Positions 1-9,313 of a stretch of DNA of 64,000 nt are shown piece by piece. The DNA comes from CAVTLG01 sp963735495 (lineage in GTDB: Bacteria > Chloroflexota > Ktedonobacteria > Ktedonobacterales > Ktedonobacteraceae). The notes under the pieces were generated by a model that saw only the letters and a list, made by a program, of their open reading frames with translations, was not told the origin of the DNA and did no database searches. Made by a program: the position numbers and the translations under genes. The stretch covers positions 120,147 to 184,146 of the forward strand of contig CAVTLG010000005.1 of NCBI GenBank assembly GCA_963735495.1, read 5' to 3'. Numbering within the stretch: position 1 is the first letter of the stretch; every line of letters starts with the position of its first letter.

Positions 1-79
1 CATTGAAGATATTTGACAAGTTTCGCTGAACAGGTTACGATGCTACATAAGGTGCAACACTGCTCAACGGAGGTGGATC

Positions 80-277
80 GTGAGTACAACTGAAGCAACC
101 CGAAGAGATATCCTCGATTACCTTATCGCAGGTAATATATCATATACAGGAAGTTTAGATCTGTTAGAGTTCTTGAGCCGAACCTGGGACTTAAACGCAA
201 TGCCTTCCACAGACGGTCGTTATCAGACCGCTTATGGCGATATCTTATCTGCACTGGCACGTGAAGATTGTACGTAA
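80..277 (+). pseudogene. AbiJ N-terminal domain fragment (defence protein remnant)
   Basis: A 65-residue reading frame starts at GTG behind a good Shine-Dalgarno sequence (ACGGAGG). It begins TRRDILDYL and carries the FLSR and MPSTDGRY blocks that I recognise from the AbiJ_NTD3 family, the N-terminal module of abortive-infection and TIR-type effector proteins. Family members continue for hundreds of residues into an effector domain. Here the frame stops about 5 bp before the ISL3 element at 282, so only the N-terminal sensor or adaptor part survives. It is probably non-functional. Family assignment is from memory of the motif and is moderate. Confidence 0.5.
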
Positions 278-501
278 GTTTGGCTCTTCCGCGCTTTTGG
301 TGATGAAAGCCCATCAACAGGACACTATCCCCAGAAACTGAGGCTTCTGCAACGCGGTCACCCCGTTCCGCAAAACCAGAAAGCGTCTCCTTACCAGCCA
401 GTTGTGTGTCACTGGCTGGCTATCGGCAAAAAAAGAGCACAGGGGATCGGCTCAGAAGGACTCCCTACGCACAAATGAAGCTTGTCTAGCTTCGCCAGCT
501 C

Positions 502-2243
502 TTAGAAGCGGTGCAAAACGCGCTGACGCAACAAGGGAAATCCGGCGCGGCCGTACATCATTCTCTTGATGAGTTTTATTCTGGTGACCTGCCCTTCTGT
601 CTGTGCATTGTTGTGGGAGCGCGTTAAGCCCATGAGGACAGCGGCTTTATCCTGTTCGAGTCCATTGGCGAAGCGTTGCAGCTCCGCGATCTGACTTTGC
701 GCCACCGCGGTCAGCCAGGCATCGAGGCGTTCTCCTTCCAGCTTGCGAACCATCTGTAAAAACTCCTGAACGAGGAGGTAAAGGGTTTCAGCCGTCTCAC
801 TCGCCTGACGAATGGCGGCAAGTTCTTCTCGTTCCTTTTCCTCTAAATCCTTGAAGCGACGGATGAAAAGCCACATCGCCTTTTTTGCTGAAAAGTGGTC
901 GCGGCAAGAGGCTTCGGGAAAATCAGCGTGTTCTTTGCCAGAAAGAGCTTCGAGATGCTTGCGCAATGCTCGATCAGAATGAGGATACCCCTGAGCTTTG
1001 ATCTCACGCCAGATCTGCTGGATGTTGTGACATCCAGAGTCCCAACGTTGCATCACAGAGGTCTCGTAGGCATCAAAACGGCTGCGATGCGGATGGTGGT
1101 AGTTCGTTTCCCTATAGACACCCGCAGAAAGCCAGCCCTGGACCGTTCGCCTTCCGAGACCGACCCGGCTGGCGATCTCTTTGATCTTCATCCCCTGCTC
1201 ACGCAGCGCCACGACCTGTTGGTAGCGCTCATACCGCTCAGTCTGGTGCGCAGAGTAAGGCTTTCCATCAGTGATCGCCAGAGCGCGCGCTGGTTCTTCT
1301 GTTGCTGGTGGATCGACCGGCTCGGCGCTCTTTGGCTCTCGGTGCAGTTCTGCACGGCAATGCACTAATGCTTTTTGTACCGCTTCTGCCATATTTTTCA
1401 CTACATGAAAACGGTCAGCGCTCTGAGCTGCCTGTGGAGCGCCTTGACTGGCTGCGCTGGCATAATCCCCTCCGCGGTCGCGGCAGACCAGATCAATTTC
1501 CGGGTGGGCTTGCATCCACACTTTGGCGGTTTCTGCCTGGCGATCTGGTATTATGAGGGATATCCGCTCGAAATCTCTTGAAGATTGCAAGGAATAGAGT
1601 GGATAACCGCTCATAATGCCCGTTAAGAGGCATTAATTTAATCCCTCTTAACAGCAAAAAGGTCGATGACGCGATGATGCACTCTATCCACAAGAACGGT
1701 TCCGTAGTTTCTCCCTCGCAGTAAGGCAAAGTCATCAATTCCCAACTGTTTGACCAATCCTACCGCATCGGTGGGCAAGGCCATAATACGGCGAAGAAGC
1801 GTGGTGGGAGAGGTCGGCAGGGCAAGCCGTTGGGCCAGACGCGTACCGACCTCTCCACAGGTTGCTATCCCAACAGCCTCCAAGCCTTGACGCAGGCGAA
1901 CTGTCACCCGTGCCCAGGGTTCCACAAAGGCTGGGAGCCGTTCGGTAAAAATTTTGCGAGAACAGTCAACCCTCTCGCAGAAGAACTTGCGTACATGCAA
2001 GATGAGTTGCACGCGGAAGCCCGTGCATGGTAGATCAGCTACCACGCGAGTATAGTGACTATGTCGGCGTTCACTGGAACCGTGGCAGAGGGGACAACAA
2101 GCTCTCTCTTTCGTTGAAGCCACTTGAACCTTCAACAGATCATCAGCGGTCTCGACGCTGACTATCTCTAAGCCGGGTGGAAGGGGAAGAAATGGAGATG
2201 AAGACATCTTGGGTAAAGACTCCGGACTCTTGACCGCTCTCAT
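502..2243 (-). pseudogene. ISL3 transposase, interrupted by a small insertion
   Basis: Two minus-strand frames together make one ISL3 transposase. The upstream frame (2243-1638) holds the N-terminal zinc-binding region (CPLC, then C-E-R-V-D-C), the helix-turn-helix region and the start of the DDE domain (GIDDFALLRGRNYGT). The downstream frame (1614-502) carries the rest, from PDRQAET through CRDRGGDY to the conserved LKLIKRMMYGRAGFPLL tail. The join falls inside the VIDLL-PDRQAET motif, where about 107 bp of hairpin-rich DNA (1549-1657) has been added. No full-length product can be made. Confidence 0.8.
1549..1657. repeat. Small palindromic insertion within the ISL3 transposase
   Basis: The added DNA contains a 9-bp perfect stem, GTTAAGAGG (1622-1630) and CCTCTTAAC (1644-1652). 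It also has an imperfect inverted pair built on GGcATTATGAG/CTCATAAtaCC. It splits a codon-level motif that is continuous in the related element at 28310, so it is an insertion and not an original part of the IS. It resembles a minimal MITE-like element; the exact ends are uncertain by a few bases. Confidence 0.5.
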
Positions 2244-2319
2244 TTGCGATCTTCCCCTTCAGTCTATCACCTTGGTGCAAATAAACTCATCATTTCATCA
2301 CCAAAAGCGCGGAAGAGTC

Positions 2320-2729
2320 AGAGTTCTGCCGTTAGCGTTTTCATGCTTGCATATGACTTCTAAGGTTCTTCTCACCAGAACGGCACACGCATTTGCTGAA
2401 ATGTTCCGCACTTTTAGAGCAGCTAGATACTCTTTTGCAACAGCATCGGGAAGGTTGCTTAAAGGTTCGCCCTCTGTTGGATAAAGCAATGTTATTGAGT
2501 CATCAACGAATGTGCCATCAAAAGAAACCCTATAATATTGCTCAATCAATTGTGGTTGTAAACAACCCATGCATTGCAGGAGGCACCACGTCGTAACATC
2601 TCCTTTATATGTGAGATCTTTCTGTGCGTACTCGGCTCTTATTCCAAAGGTTGATTTCCTGCCACAGTGTCCGCAAAAAGTAGCTACCTGAGAGTCGTCT
2701 AACCATTTGACATTAATGTACTGGCTCAT
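2320..2729 (-). pseudogene. DUF4145-domain protein, C-terminus removed by ISL3
   Basis: The reading frame starts MSQYINVKW, carries a CGHCG zinc-ribbon pair, and reaches the LVRRTLEVICKHENA helix that begins the DUF4145 domain in the intact relative at 5481. It then runs into the inverted repeat of the IS at 2319. The remaining half of DUF4145, with its conserved Asn/His region, is missing. DUF4145 domains are often attached to restriction enzymes or found in defence islands. The truncated gene is unlikely to be active. Confidence 0.65.
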
Positions 2730-2987
2730 ACCCGCCTCCTCTGCACGGAAGGAAAAGTCTGAATGTAAGATGTTGAAATCGCTCTGTTACTTTAGCAGGC
2801 TGACAGATTTTACGCAACACTTAGGATGGCCTCTTTGTAGTGATGAAGAAAATCCGGGTGCTAAGGCTTTCTCTGTGGCTGTAACCCTTACATTTTGGCT
2901 GTCTCAGGCAACTGCCCATCAATCATCGCACTAAGAGCCATTGTCTAGTCGCCTATCATGCTTTATGATCGAGGCCAAGCTGTCACT

Positions 2988-3003
2988 CTGGAGTATACTC
3001 CAG
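2988..3003. promoter_or_regulatory. 16-bp perfect palindrome upstream of serine recombinase
   Basis: CTGGAGTATACTCCAG reads the same on both strands and lies about 127 bp before the recombinase start. Resolvases often bind dyad-symmetric sites next to their own gene, so it could be an operator or part of a recombination site. No second copy was seen nearby. Confidence 0.35.
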
Positions 3004-3129
3004 ATACACAGACAGCTATTAGTAGACTATGCATAACTTTAGGGTTGATTTCGCCATTTAGTACACACATGTTACCATAAGTCTTAGAACCTAGATAAAC
3101 AAAACAGCACTAATGGAGGGTAGAACACG

Positions 3130-3699
3130 ATGAACGGCCAACGAGTCGGCTACAAACGAGTCAGCAGTATTGACCAGAACCCAGCGCGACAACTGGAGGG
3201 TGTCGCATTGGATCGCACCTTTACCGATAAGGTATCCGGCAAGAATACCGACCGGCCACACCTGCAAGAAATGCTGGAATATATACGCGAGGGTGACACC
3301 GTCTTTGTGCATAGCCTCGACCGCCTGGCCCGCAATCTAGTTGACCTGCACGATATTGTCAAAACCATCACCGACAAAAAGGCGTCAGTTACCTTTGTTA
3401 CGGAAAACCTGGCCTTTACCGGCGACGATGCACCGCTCTCCGTATTGCTGCTGCAAGTGCTCGGTGCTTTTGCCCAGTTCCAGCGTATGATCATACGCGA
3501 AGCCCAGCGGGAGGGCATCGCTATTGCCAAAAGGGAAGGCGTGTACAAAGGCCGGAAGAAAGCCCTGACAACCGACAATATGGCAACCGTGCTCCAACGC
3601 ATTAGCGCGGGTGAGAGCAAGGCGCAGGTTGCCCGTGATATGAAGGTGAGCCGGAAGACGTTGTACCAGTATTTGAATGCGGCGCAGGCGAGGTTATAG
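3130..3699 (+). CDS. Serine recombinase (resolvase/invertase family)
   Basis: This 189-residue protein has the resolvase/invertase layout. The catalytic serine lies in GYKRVSSIDQN (about Ser12), followed by the SLDRLARNL and LLQVLGAFAQF blocks. A C-terminal helix-turn-helix (AQVARDMKVSRKTLYQYL, about residues 160-178) would bind the cross-over site. Such enzymes cut both strands through a phosphoserine link and rejoin them to resolve or invert DNA. The start is the ATG following TGGAGGGTAGAACACG, a good ribosome site. It is full length for the family. No paired sites were identified, so whether it acts on this island is unknown. Confidence 0.9.
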   Translation: MNGQRVGYKRVSSIDQNPARQLEGVALDRTFTDKVSGKNTDRPHLQEMLEYIREGDTVFVHSLDRLARNLVDLHDIVKTITDKKASVTFVTENLAFTGDDAPLSVLLLQVLGAFAQFQRMIIREAQREGIAIAKREGVYKGRKKALTTDNMATVLQRISAGESKAQVARDMKVSRKTLYQYLNAAQARL

Positions 3700-3812
3700 G
3701 TACTGACCATCGGAAAAAGACTACCCTCCAAATGCTTGACAGATCGCAAACACGATGATACAATCTGCGCTAAATTGATGAGCGACAAAGCCGTCAGAAA
3801 GGCGCAGAAGAC

Positions 3813-5345
3813 TTGGACGCAACAGATATCCAGGCTCCCATCCAGCGACGTGATGGAATAACGACTGCTGAGCGCTACCTAAAGCGGCTCAGTGACCACT
3901 CATTTTTATCACTCTGGAGCTATTCAGGCGTTTACCGCGACCAATTTGATAGCCCAACCGCAAAAATTGGCAAGGAGGTCACAGACCTCCTGGTGGTGTT
4001 CCAGAACCATATCATTATCTTTTCTGATAAGGATTGTGCCTACCCTACCGGAGACGATAAGCAGGTCAACTGGCAACGATGGTTCAGACGTGCTGTCAGC
4101 GATGGGGCAAAACAAATCTGGGGCGCTGAGAAGTGGATCAAAAACCACCCACAGCGGCTTTTCCTTGATCCAACCTGCGCCCAGCGCTTTCCTTTCCCGT
4201 TGCCCGATCCTGCTACTGCTACCTTCCACCGCATCGTCGTTGCTCATGGTGCTGCTGAGGCGTGTAGAAAGTTTTTCGGAGGAGGAAGTGGCAGCCTCGT
4301 CATGTGCTCCGACGTTATTGGGTCTGCGCACACGGCAAAAGATAGCAAGCCGTTTACTATCGGCCAGGTTGATCCAACAAAGGGGTATGTCCATGTGTTT
4401 GACGATACCTCTTTAGAAATTATCATGCGTACACTCGATACAGTCACCGACTTCGTGAACTACTTGACGAGAAAAGAGCGCTTCATGACAAGTGGCAAGG
4501 GCATCTTTGTCACTGGCGAAGAGGAGCTGCTTGCATTTTATCTCAGAGATCTAAATAGCGACGGCGAGCATGATTTTATTGTATCCAGCGATATAGACGG
4601 GCTTTGTATCGAAGAGGGATTGTGGGAGGAGTACCTTTCTAGTCCAGAGCACAGATCACAGTTACAAGCTGATAAGGTGAGCTATCACTGGGATAGACTC
4701 ATTGAGGAATTTAATACGCATATATTGAACGGTACTCAATACTATACGTCGCACCCTGGTATTGAGTCATCAGAACAGAGTATGCGCTTTCTCGCTCGTG
4801 AGCCACGTACCCGACGACGGATGCTGGCACAAATCCTTTTGAACATGCTGGAAACTACTCCCACGACACAGCGGCGAACGAGCGTTGTGCTCCCGTCGCA
4901 GCCAGGAGATCCTCATTATGTGTTTCTCTTGCTCCCTCATCTATCTGGTCTATCTTATGAGGATTACCGTGAGGGGCGACGATATTTTCTGGAAGCTTGC
5001 TGTCTGATTACCAAACTGATGTATCCAGAGGCACTGGACATTATGGGCATTGCGACAGATGCAAATCCCGACTTTACGGCAGGTCGCTCCGAGGATGCAA
5101 TGTACTTTGACGCCCGCAATTGGACAGAAGAAATGCAAGAAGAAGCGAGAAGCATTCAGCAAGATATAGGCTTGCTCACAAACACAACAAAGCATGCTAC
5201 TACTGTGCGGGAATATCCTTATCAACCGGAGGGGACGCGGCGTGCTTCACATACTTCGTCTGCATCACCGATGAAAGGACGAGATAGGAATAGACCCTGC
5301 CCCTGTGGAAGTGGGGAAAAATTTAAGAGATGTTGTGGTAAGTAG
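3813..5345 (+). CDS. SEC-C motif protein of unknown function
   Basis: A 510-residue protein starting at TTG. The C-terminal 20 residues are a SEC-C zinc motif (RPCPCGSGEKFKRCCGK), the small metal-binding tail first described in SecA and common on bacterial nucleic-acid enzymes. The N-terminal region (about residues 25-75) has a pattern of alternating strands, GKEVTDLLVVFQNHIIIFSDKD. This is loosely similar to a nuclease-type core (acidic residue, hydrophobic strand, then D-K-D), but no family was recognised. It sits between a recombinase and a DUF4145 gene, a defence-like setting. The nuclease idea is inference only. Confidence 0.6.
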   Translation: MDATDIQAPIQRRDGITTAERYLKRLSDHSFLSLWSYSGVYRDQFDSPTAKIGKEVTDLLVVFQNHIIIFSDKDCAYPTGDDKQVNWQRWFRRAVSDGAKQIWGAEKWIKNHPQRLFLDPTCAQRFPFPLPDPATATFHRIVVAHGAAEACRKFFGGGSGSLVMCSDVIGSAHTAKDSKPFTIGQVDPTKGYVHVFDDTSLEIIMRTLDTVTDFVNYLTRKERFMTSGKGIFVTGEEELLAFYLRDLNSDGEHDFIVSSDIDGLCIEEGLWEEYLSSPEHRSQLQADKVSYHWDRLIEEFNTHILNGTQYYTSHPGIESSEQSMRFLAREPRTRRRMLAQILLNMLETTPTTQRRTSVVLPSQPGDPHYVFLLLPHLSGLSYEDYREGRRYFLEACCLITKLMYPEALDIMGIATDANPDFTAGRSEDAMYFDARNWTEEMQEEARSIQQDIGLLTNTTKHATTVREYPYQPEGTRRASHTSSASPMKGRDRNRPCPCGSGEKFKRCCGK

Positions 5346-5480
5346 ATCTGCCAAGATACATTTGCGTTACGGTTTGTTTCTGACGAACTGTCTTCAAGGA
5401 GTAGTATAGAGGCTATCATCGAAAGTCCACAACATCAGGTCATATGGGGTATAGCGCTACACCGTCAGGAGAAAGCACCA

Positions 5481-6206
5481 ATGCCAAAGAAAATACTGAA
5501 ATGCGGTCACTGTGGTAATACAACGACGTTTCAAGTCAAAGGGTCATGTGAGCAAGAGGAAGCTATTAAATATGCTTCTGATGAATTTGGAGAGCATTTT
5601 GTTAGGACATTCTCAAAAACGGCATGGTATCTCCTGAGTTGCGGAACCTGCTCGGCAGCGATACTGGAATGCGTAGATGAGTATTGTGTAAGGCACCCTG
5701 AAATAGGCTCAGATGCAGTAGAATGTGATGAACTAGGTAGATCCATTGTCTACCCCATTCCTCGCCTCGCTCCAGACCCGATTGCTGGTATGCCGGAAGA
5801 CGTCAAAAAGGATTATGAAGAGGCCAGTGCGGTGCTTGCTCATTCGCCGCGTGCGTGCGCCGCTCTCCTCCGGCTTGCACTGCAAAGACTCTGCGTTCAT
5901 CTGGGGCAACCCGGCAAAGTTTTGAATGATGATATTAAAGCACTCGTCCAGCAAAGAGGGCTGAAGCCACAAATTCAGCAAGCTCTGGACATTGTGCGAG
6001 TGACGGGGAATAACGCGGTTCATCCTGGTGAGATGGATTTAGATGATGACCAGGAAATTGCGCTGGGTTTGTTCACGGTTATTAACCTCATTGTAGAGGA
6101 AATGATCGTCATCCCTAACCAAATCCAAGCGTTGTACAGCGCTCTCCCAGAGAGGGATCGCAACAATATAGCAAGGCGAGACCATCATGGTTCCTGGCTT
6201 ATATGA
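5481..6206 (+). CDS. DUF4145 domain-containing protein
   Basis: This 241-residue protein starts with a zinc-ribbon pair (KCGHCGNT, then LLSCGTC around residue 57). It then carries the DUF4145 helical domain: SPRACAALLRLALQRLCVHLG, followed by VRVTGNNAVHPGEMD. DUF4145 is a helical domain often found with type I restriction subunits and defence genes, and its conserved Arg-Asn-His cluster recalls HEPN-type RNases. The relationship to HEPN is an inference here. The broken gene at 2320-2729 is a paralogue of the same architecture, so the locus once carried two. The start ATG follows CAGGAGAAAGCACCA. Confidence 0.75.
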   Translation: MPKKILKCGHCGNTTTFQVKGSCEQEEAIKYASDEFGEHFVRTFSKTAWYLLSCGTCSAAILECVDEYCVRHPEIGSDAVECDELGRSIVYPIPRLAPDPIAGMPEDVKKDYEEASAVLAHSPRACAALLRLALQRLCVHLGQPGKVLNDDIKALVQQRGLKPQIQQALDIVRVTGNNAVHPGEMDLDDDQEIALGLFTVINLIVEEMIVIPNQIQALYSALPERDRNNIARRDHHGSWLI

Positions 6207-6265
6207 CTCCCCCTGTGGCTTTCGTTCTTGGCTACTTTGACTACCCCTTGGAGTATAATTAAATT

Positions 6266-6643
6266 ATGGAAACCCCGAAGTTTTTTATACCGAACTCAGA
6301 CGATTACGAAAAGCACTATAGCGAGCTAGCTTCATTCTGTGAATCTACACCCCAGCCACCGGGTTGCAGAATTTACTCGATCTCTTATACCTCTCATGGA
6401 CAAGACTGGACCGCGACAGTTGGAGAGCGGTTGAACGGTGTGGAAGTCAAAACCAAACGTCGAGGCACTCAATATCGTGAAGATAAGAAAAGGCTGGGTG
6501 ACTCAGCCACAGTCCTGGCCATTTTTTCTGGTATCCCGTATGTGGTTGTCACCGACGCTCAGCCTATTGGCAACACGAGGTCGGCGTGGGCTAATCCATT
6601 TATGGCTGGTCAACCTACTAATATCATCTACTTTGCGGAGTAA
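6266..6643 (+). CDS. Conserved hypothetical small protein
   Basis: A 125-residue protein starting METPKFFIPN. It has no membrane segments and no motif I can name. The middle (GQDWTATVGERLNGVEVKTK) looks like a compact beta domain and the end is NPFMAGQPTNIIYFAE. GGAG lies about 11 nt upstream of the ATG, and a TATAAT sequence lies directly before the coding region, so a very short leader is possible. It stands between the DUF4145 gene and a HEPN-like gene, all on the plus strand, and may belong to the same cluster. Confidence 0.5.
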   Translation: METPKFFIPNSDDYEKHYSELASFCESTPQPPGCRIYSISYTSHGQDWTATVGERLNGVEVKTKRRGTQYREDKKRLGDSATVLAIFSGIPYVVVTDAQPIGNTRSAWANPFMAGQPTNIIYFAE

Positions 6644-6739
6644 TTTTATGGCCGACAAACCGACTCCAGGTATTGAATAGAGGGTCGTCGGCAATGACCA
6701 TCTGTCAGAGTGATACCCTATTATAAAGATAGAGGAACT

Positions 6740-7618
6740 ATGGATAGAGAAGTTTTGAGGAGCTTACTTTTTGAGCAACTTAAAATAGAAGGCAATACCC
6801 AGATCGTTAATGTAACTATGGGCATAGGATTGTTGGCTATGCAACGGGGGCATATAGAGAAACCGACAGACTTTGTATATTACAGGGATAACCTCCTTGC
6901 AAAAAACGACCAGTTGGTTGTTCAGGAACTCATATGGGAGTTCATTATTCAAGGCATACTGACGCCAGGTACAGTGAACGGCGAGAATAATCTGCCGTTC
7001 ATTCGCCTCACAGAGTATGGCAAGCAGTGCGTGAATGAACAACGTGTCTTGCCGCATGATTATGGGCGCTATCTTGATGAAGTGAAGAATATTATCGGCG
7101 CTGATGACCCAGTCTTTATCCTCTATATCGAAGAAAGCGTGCAAGCCTTTCTCAAGGATCTTTATCTGAGTGCAGTTGTCAACCTTGGGGTTGCGTCCGA
7201 ACGTCTTACTGAACAGTTGATAGACGCTTACCGCCTCACGCTTCATGACGTAAGTAAAGAAGTGAAGTTTGATGAAGCGATGAATAAAGCGCGTCATGCG
7301 TCAAAAAAGTTCGACGAGCTATACAAACGACTGGAAACGGAAAAATCACGGATGCCAAATGAACTGGCCGAGAATCTCGAAATGGTACGCTATCTAGCAG
7401 AGCTAATCCGCAGGGAGCGGAACGACGGTGGACACCCAACTGGCAGGAGATTCGCACGTGATGAGGCATTGGTTCTATTGCTTGCTTTTCCGCCACACCT
7501 GCGAGTCATCGCGGCCTTGCTCGAACTGGCTAAAAGGTCAAGTATAGGAAAGAAATCAATAGAGAGTATCACCCTGATGCGATTTTACACTTTGGGTAGC
7601 CGCTTGTGGGGGATGTAG
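6740..7618 (+). CDS. Hypothetical helical protein with HEPN-like motif
   Basis: About 292 residues from the ATG at 6740, chosen because GAGG lies just upstream; an upstream GTG at 6710 is the alternative. The first 110 residues look like a winged-helix region (FIRLTEYGKQCVNEQ). The rest is helical, and residues near 235 read IRRERNDGGHP, an Arg-X4-6-His arrangement like that of HEPN RNases and of DUF4145. I recognise no named family. With the DUF4145 gene it makes two adjacent proteins carrying such a motif. An RNA-targeting defence role is possible but unproven. Confidence 0.5.
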   Translation: MDREVLRSLLFEQLKIEGNTQIVNVTMGIGLLAMQRGHIEKPTDFVYYRDNLLAKNDQLVVQELIWEFIIQGILTPGTVNGENNLPFIRLTEYGKQCVNEQRVLPHDYGRYLDEVKNIIGADDPVFILYIEESVQAFLKDLYLSAVVNLGVASERLTEQLIDAYRLTLHDVSKEVKFDEAMNKARHASKKFDELYKRLETEKSRMPNELAENLEMVRYLAELIRRERNDGGHPTGRRFARDEALVLLLAFPPHLRVIAALLELAKRSSIGKKSIESITLMRFYTLGSRLWGM

Positions 7619-7759
7619 GCATTGGGCCAGCTAACACAATCGGCGCTGGTTACGTCAGACCGTCGTAGTTTGTGAGAACGACTCTAGATAACAAACGTGG
7701 GAGAAAGCTGGCTTTTGTCGCAGTATTATGTGGAAGGCGACAACACGGATCGTATCCAG

Positions 7760-8194
7760 TCAGTCTGACTCCAGTAGCTCAGGGTTCTCGCATGAATTGC
7801 CAACGATCTGCATAAATCGTGACAGGCCGATTTTGCGGCAGCTTCCATCTTCGTAGAAAATGCCCCATGCGCCTTCGTGATTGTCCCAGCGAACCTCATA
7901 GATTTCGTCGTGGTTTGGAAAGCGCAGTAAGTCTTTATCGTAGATGTCGACGTTGTCGATGCTGCGCTGGCCGGTGTACGCCATGAGCACATAGCTTGTA
8001 TCGCCGTCATAATAATTATCCTCACCGAAGACTACGCCGTCTTTACGCTTGAGAGATGCAGTCAAGCAAGTAGGGTTCCAGTCCAGTCCTACTACCTCGT
8101 ACATTTTATCTTTATGCCATGCGCGAAATTGAAGCCTTGCTGTATCTTTGTTGCGTACATAGGTGGGTGGGAAGCCATACGGTGGGTCAATCAT
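7760..8194 (-). CDS. YopX family protein (phage type)
   Basis: This 144-residue protein matches the YopX layout. It starts with FRAWHKDKMYEV, has VLMAYTGQRSIDNVDIYDKDLLRF in the centre (YTG, then I-Y-x-x-D), then VRWDNHEGAWGIF, and ends QIVGNSCENPELL. YopX proteins are common in temperate phages of Gram-positive bacteria; their biochemical role is not established. GGAG precedes the ATG. It is the last of several small minus-strand genes (9313 to 7760) that resemble a phage early-gene cluster. Confidence 0.85.
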   Translation of the reverse strand: MIDPPYGFPPTYVRNKDTARLQFRAWHKDKMYEVVGLDWNPTCLTASLKRKDGVVFGEDNYYDGDTSYVLMAYTGQRSIDNVDIYDKDLLRFPNHDEIYEVRWDNHEGAWGIFYEDGSCRKIGLSRFMQIVGNSCENPELLESD

Positions 8195-8352
8195 AGTTGT
8201 CTCCGCTTTTTATTCTGCTTGATAAGTTACAATCAGTCAAACGACACATACCCCTCCACAAACGCTTGCAAGAGCGGATGCTCTGGGACAAGGTGGTCTT
8301 TGAGGGGCACTTCCTCAAGTGACTGGAATGGGAACGGGAGGCTATGCTTTGT

Positions 8353-8703
8353 TTAATCTCGCAGCACTCGAAAGATGATAGCCTGTTGCTCGTTAGTGGC
8401 TGTTTCGACGCCATGAATAGTCAAGACTTCCTGCGGTTCTTGCTCACTTGTGGTGGGCGTGAGCAGCGCAATTGCAGCAAAGTAGGCTCGGACCAGTTTG
8501 CCAACTTCGGGATGCTCCAGAGCGGTCTGCCTGCCCTGGCTCCGCATGGTTTTAGCGACTGCTGCATCCAATCCGCCAGGGAAGCCCGTAAAGGTGACAC
8601 CGAGCTGGGACTTAGTGCCAACAAGCAAAATGGTAGGCCGCATAAAACCTTCGGCTTCCATCTGCTCTGTGACCATTTCTTTGATTTCTTGGAGTTCGTT
8701 CAT
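8353..8703 (-). CDS. Hypothetical phage-type small protein
   Basis: A 116-residue protein beginning MNELQEIKEMVTEQMEAEG. It has a glycine-rich middle (TKSQLGVTFTGFPGG) and a well-formed helix (HPEVGKLVRAYFAAIALL). The composition is that of a real soluble protein, but I do not recognise a family. No clear Shine-Dalgarno sequence is visible. It lies in line with the YopX gene and the small genes upstream on the same strand. Confidence 0.45.
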   Translation of the reverse strand: MNELQEIKEMVTEQMEAEGFMRPTILLVGTKSQLGVTFTGFPGGLDAAVAKTMRSQGRQTALEHPEVGKLVRAYFAAIALLTPTTSEQEPQEVLTIHGVETATNEQQAIIFRVLRD

Positions 8704-8734
8704 TTTGTATATGTTAGAGCTGTTATTGCCTATT

Positions 8735-9016
8735 TTACTTCAACTCTACCAACTCATACCCATTCTGCTCAGGCGGGAAGAAGTGATTGGTGCAAAAATA
8801 GCCGCGTTCTTCGTCATCTGCCCACAGTACATCATCGTTGCTGCAATTGCCTTGATCCCAATGCTCGCACGGCACATGGCTTCTGGATTTATTAGGGTTG
8901 GCTCTCCTATCGTACTGAGAGAAATGAAGTGGTGGGTTGGTATCGCCGGGGTCGTGAGCTGGCAGGATGGCTAAGCCGATATTTTCTATGCGTTGGACGA
9001 ATTGTGGCTTAATCAT
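8735..9016 (-). CDS. Hypothetical Cys/His-containing small protein
   Basis: A 93-residue protein starting MIKPQFVQRIENIGL. Scattered Cys and His residues (HVPCEHWDQGNCSND, then GYFCTNHFFPPE) suggest a possible metal-binding fold. No named domain is visible. It is part of the minus-strand run of small phage-like genes, 32 bp upstream of the 8353-8703 gene. Confidence 0.4.
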   Translation of the reverse strand: MIKPQFVQRIENIGLAILPAHDPGDTNPPLHFSQYDRRANPNKSRSHVPCEHWDQGNCSNDDVLWADDEERGYFCTNHFFPPEQNGYELVELK

Positions 9017-9160
9017 GTATTTTGTTTGCTATATCTTTCATACATCTATTTCTGTTTAGAATTACACCATTACTGCTCAGCGATGTCAATGGGTATGCAC
9101 AATACGACCTTTCTGTATAAAGATATAGAAGGCAGCACCAGCGCCAAGCAGTGGGCAAAC

Positions 9161-9313
9161 TCAGTGCAATCCGAGCACTGCTCGGCAAAGTTGGCGGGCC
9201 AAGCGCGAGGCTTGCAGCAGTTCGTCGTTTTTGGGGACTCGACCCAGCGCTTTGTAGAGAGCGAGGGCTACTGTCGCTTCAAATAGTTTCTGCTTCTGCT
9301 CCACTGTTGCCAT
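9161..9313 (-). CDS. Very small helical protein (50 aa)
   Basis: The frame reads MATVEQKQKLFEATVALALY, continues through GRVPKNDELLQASRL and ends AVLGLH before TGA. The alternating hydrophobic pattern predicts two helices, and it sits at the head of the minus-strand phage-like cluster. No clear Shine-Dalgarno sequence is present, so expression is uncertain. Confidence 0.35.
   Translation of the reverse strand: MATVEQKQKLFEATVALALYKALGRVPKNDELLQASRLARQLCRAVLGLH

Larger units (their letters stand above)
282..2319. mobile_element. ISL3-family insertion sequence (degenerate copy 1)
   Basis: The element is bounded by inverted repeats: CTCTTCCGCGCTTTTGGTGA near 284 reads inward and its complement ends near 2317, with GG/GA outer bases typical of ISL3 ends. 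It contains a split ISL3 transposase on the minus strand. The 8-bp flanks (gtaagttt and agagttct) do not match, so no target duplication is visible. Gene fragments lie on both sides, which points to an adjacent deletion or recombination after insertion. Confidence 0.8.

Noticed and set aside
8187..8414. 75-residue minus-strand frame between the YopX and 8353 genes
   Set aside because: Ser/Cys/Arg-rich, overlaps the 8353 gene. Another frame in the gap (ending VEGYVSFD) looks more protein-like but has no start codon, so neither was called.
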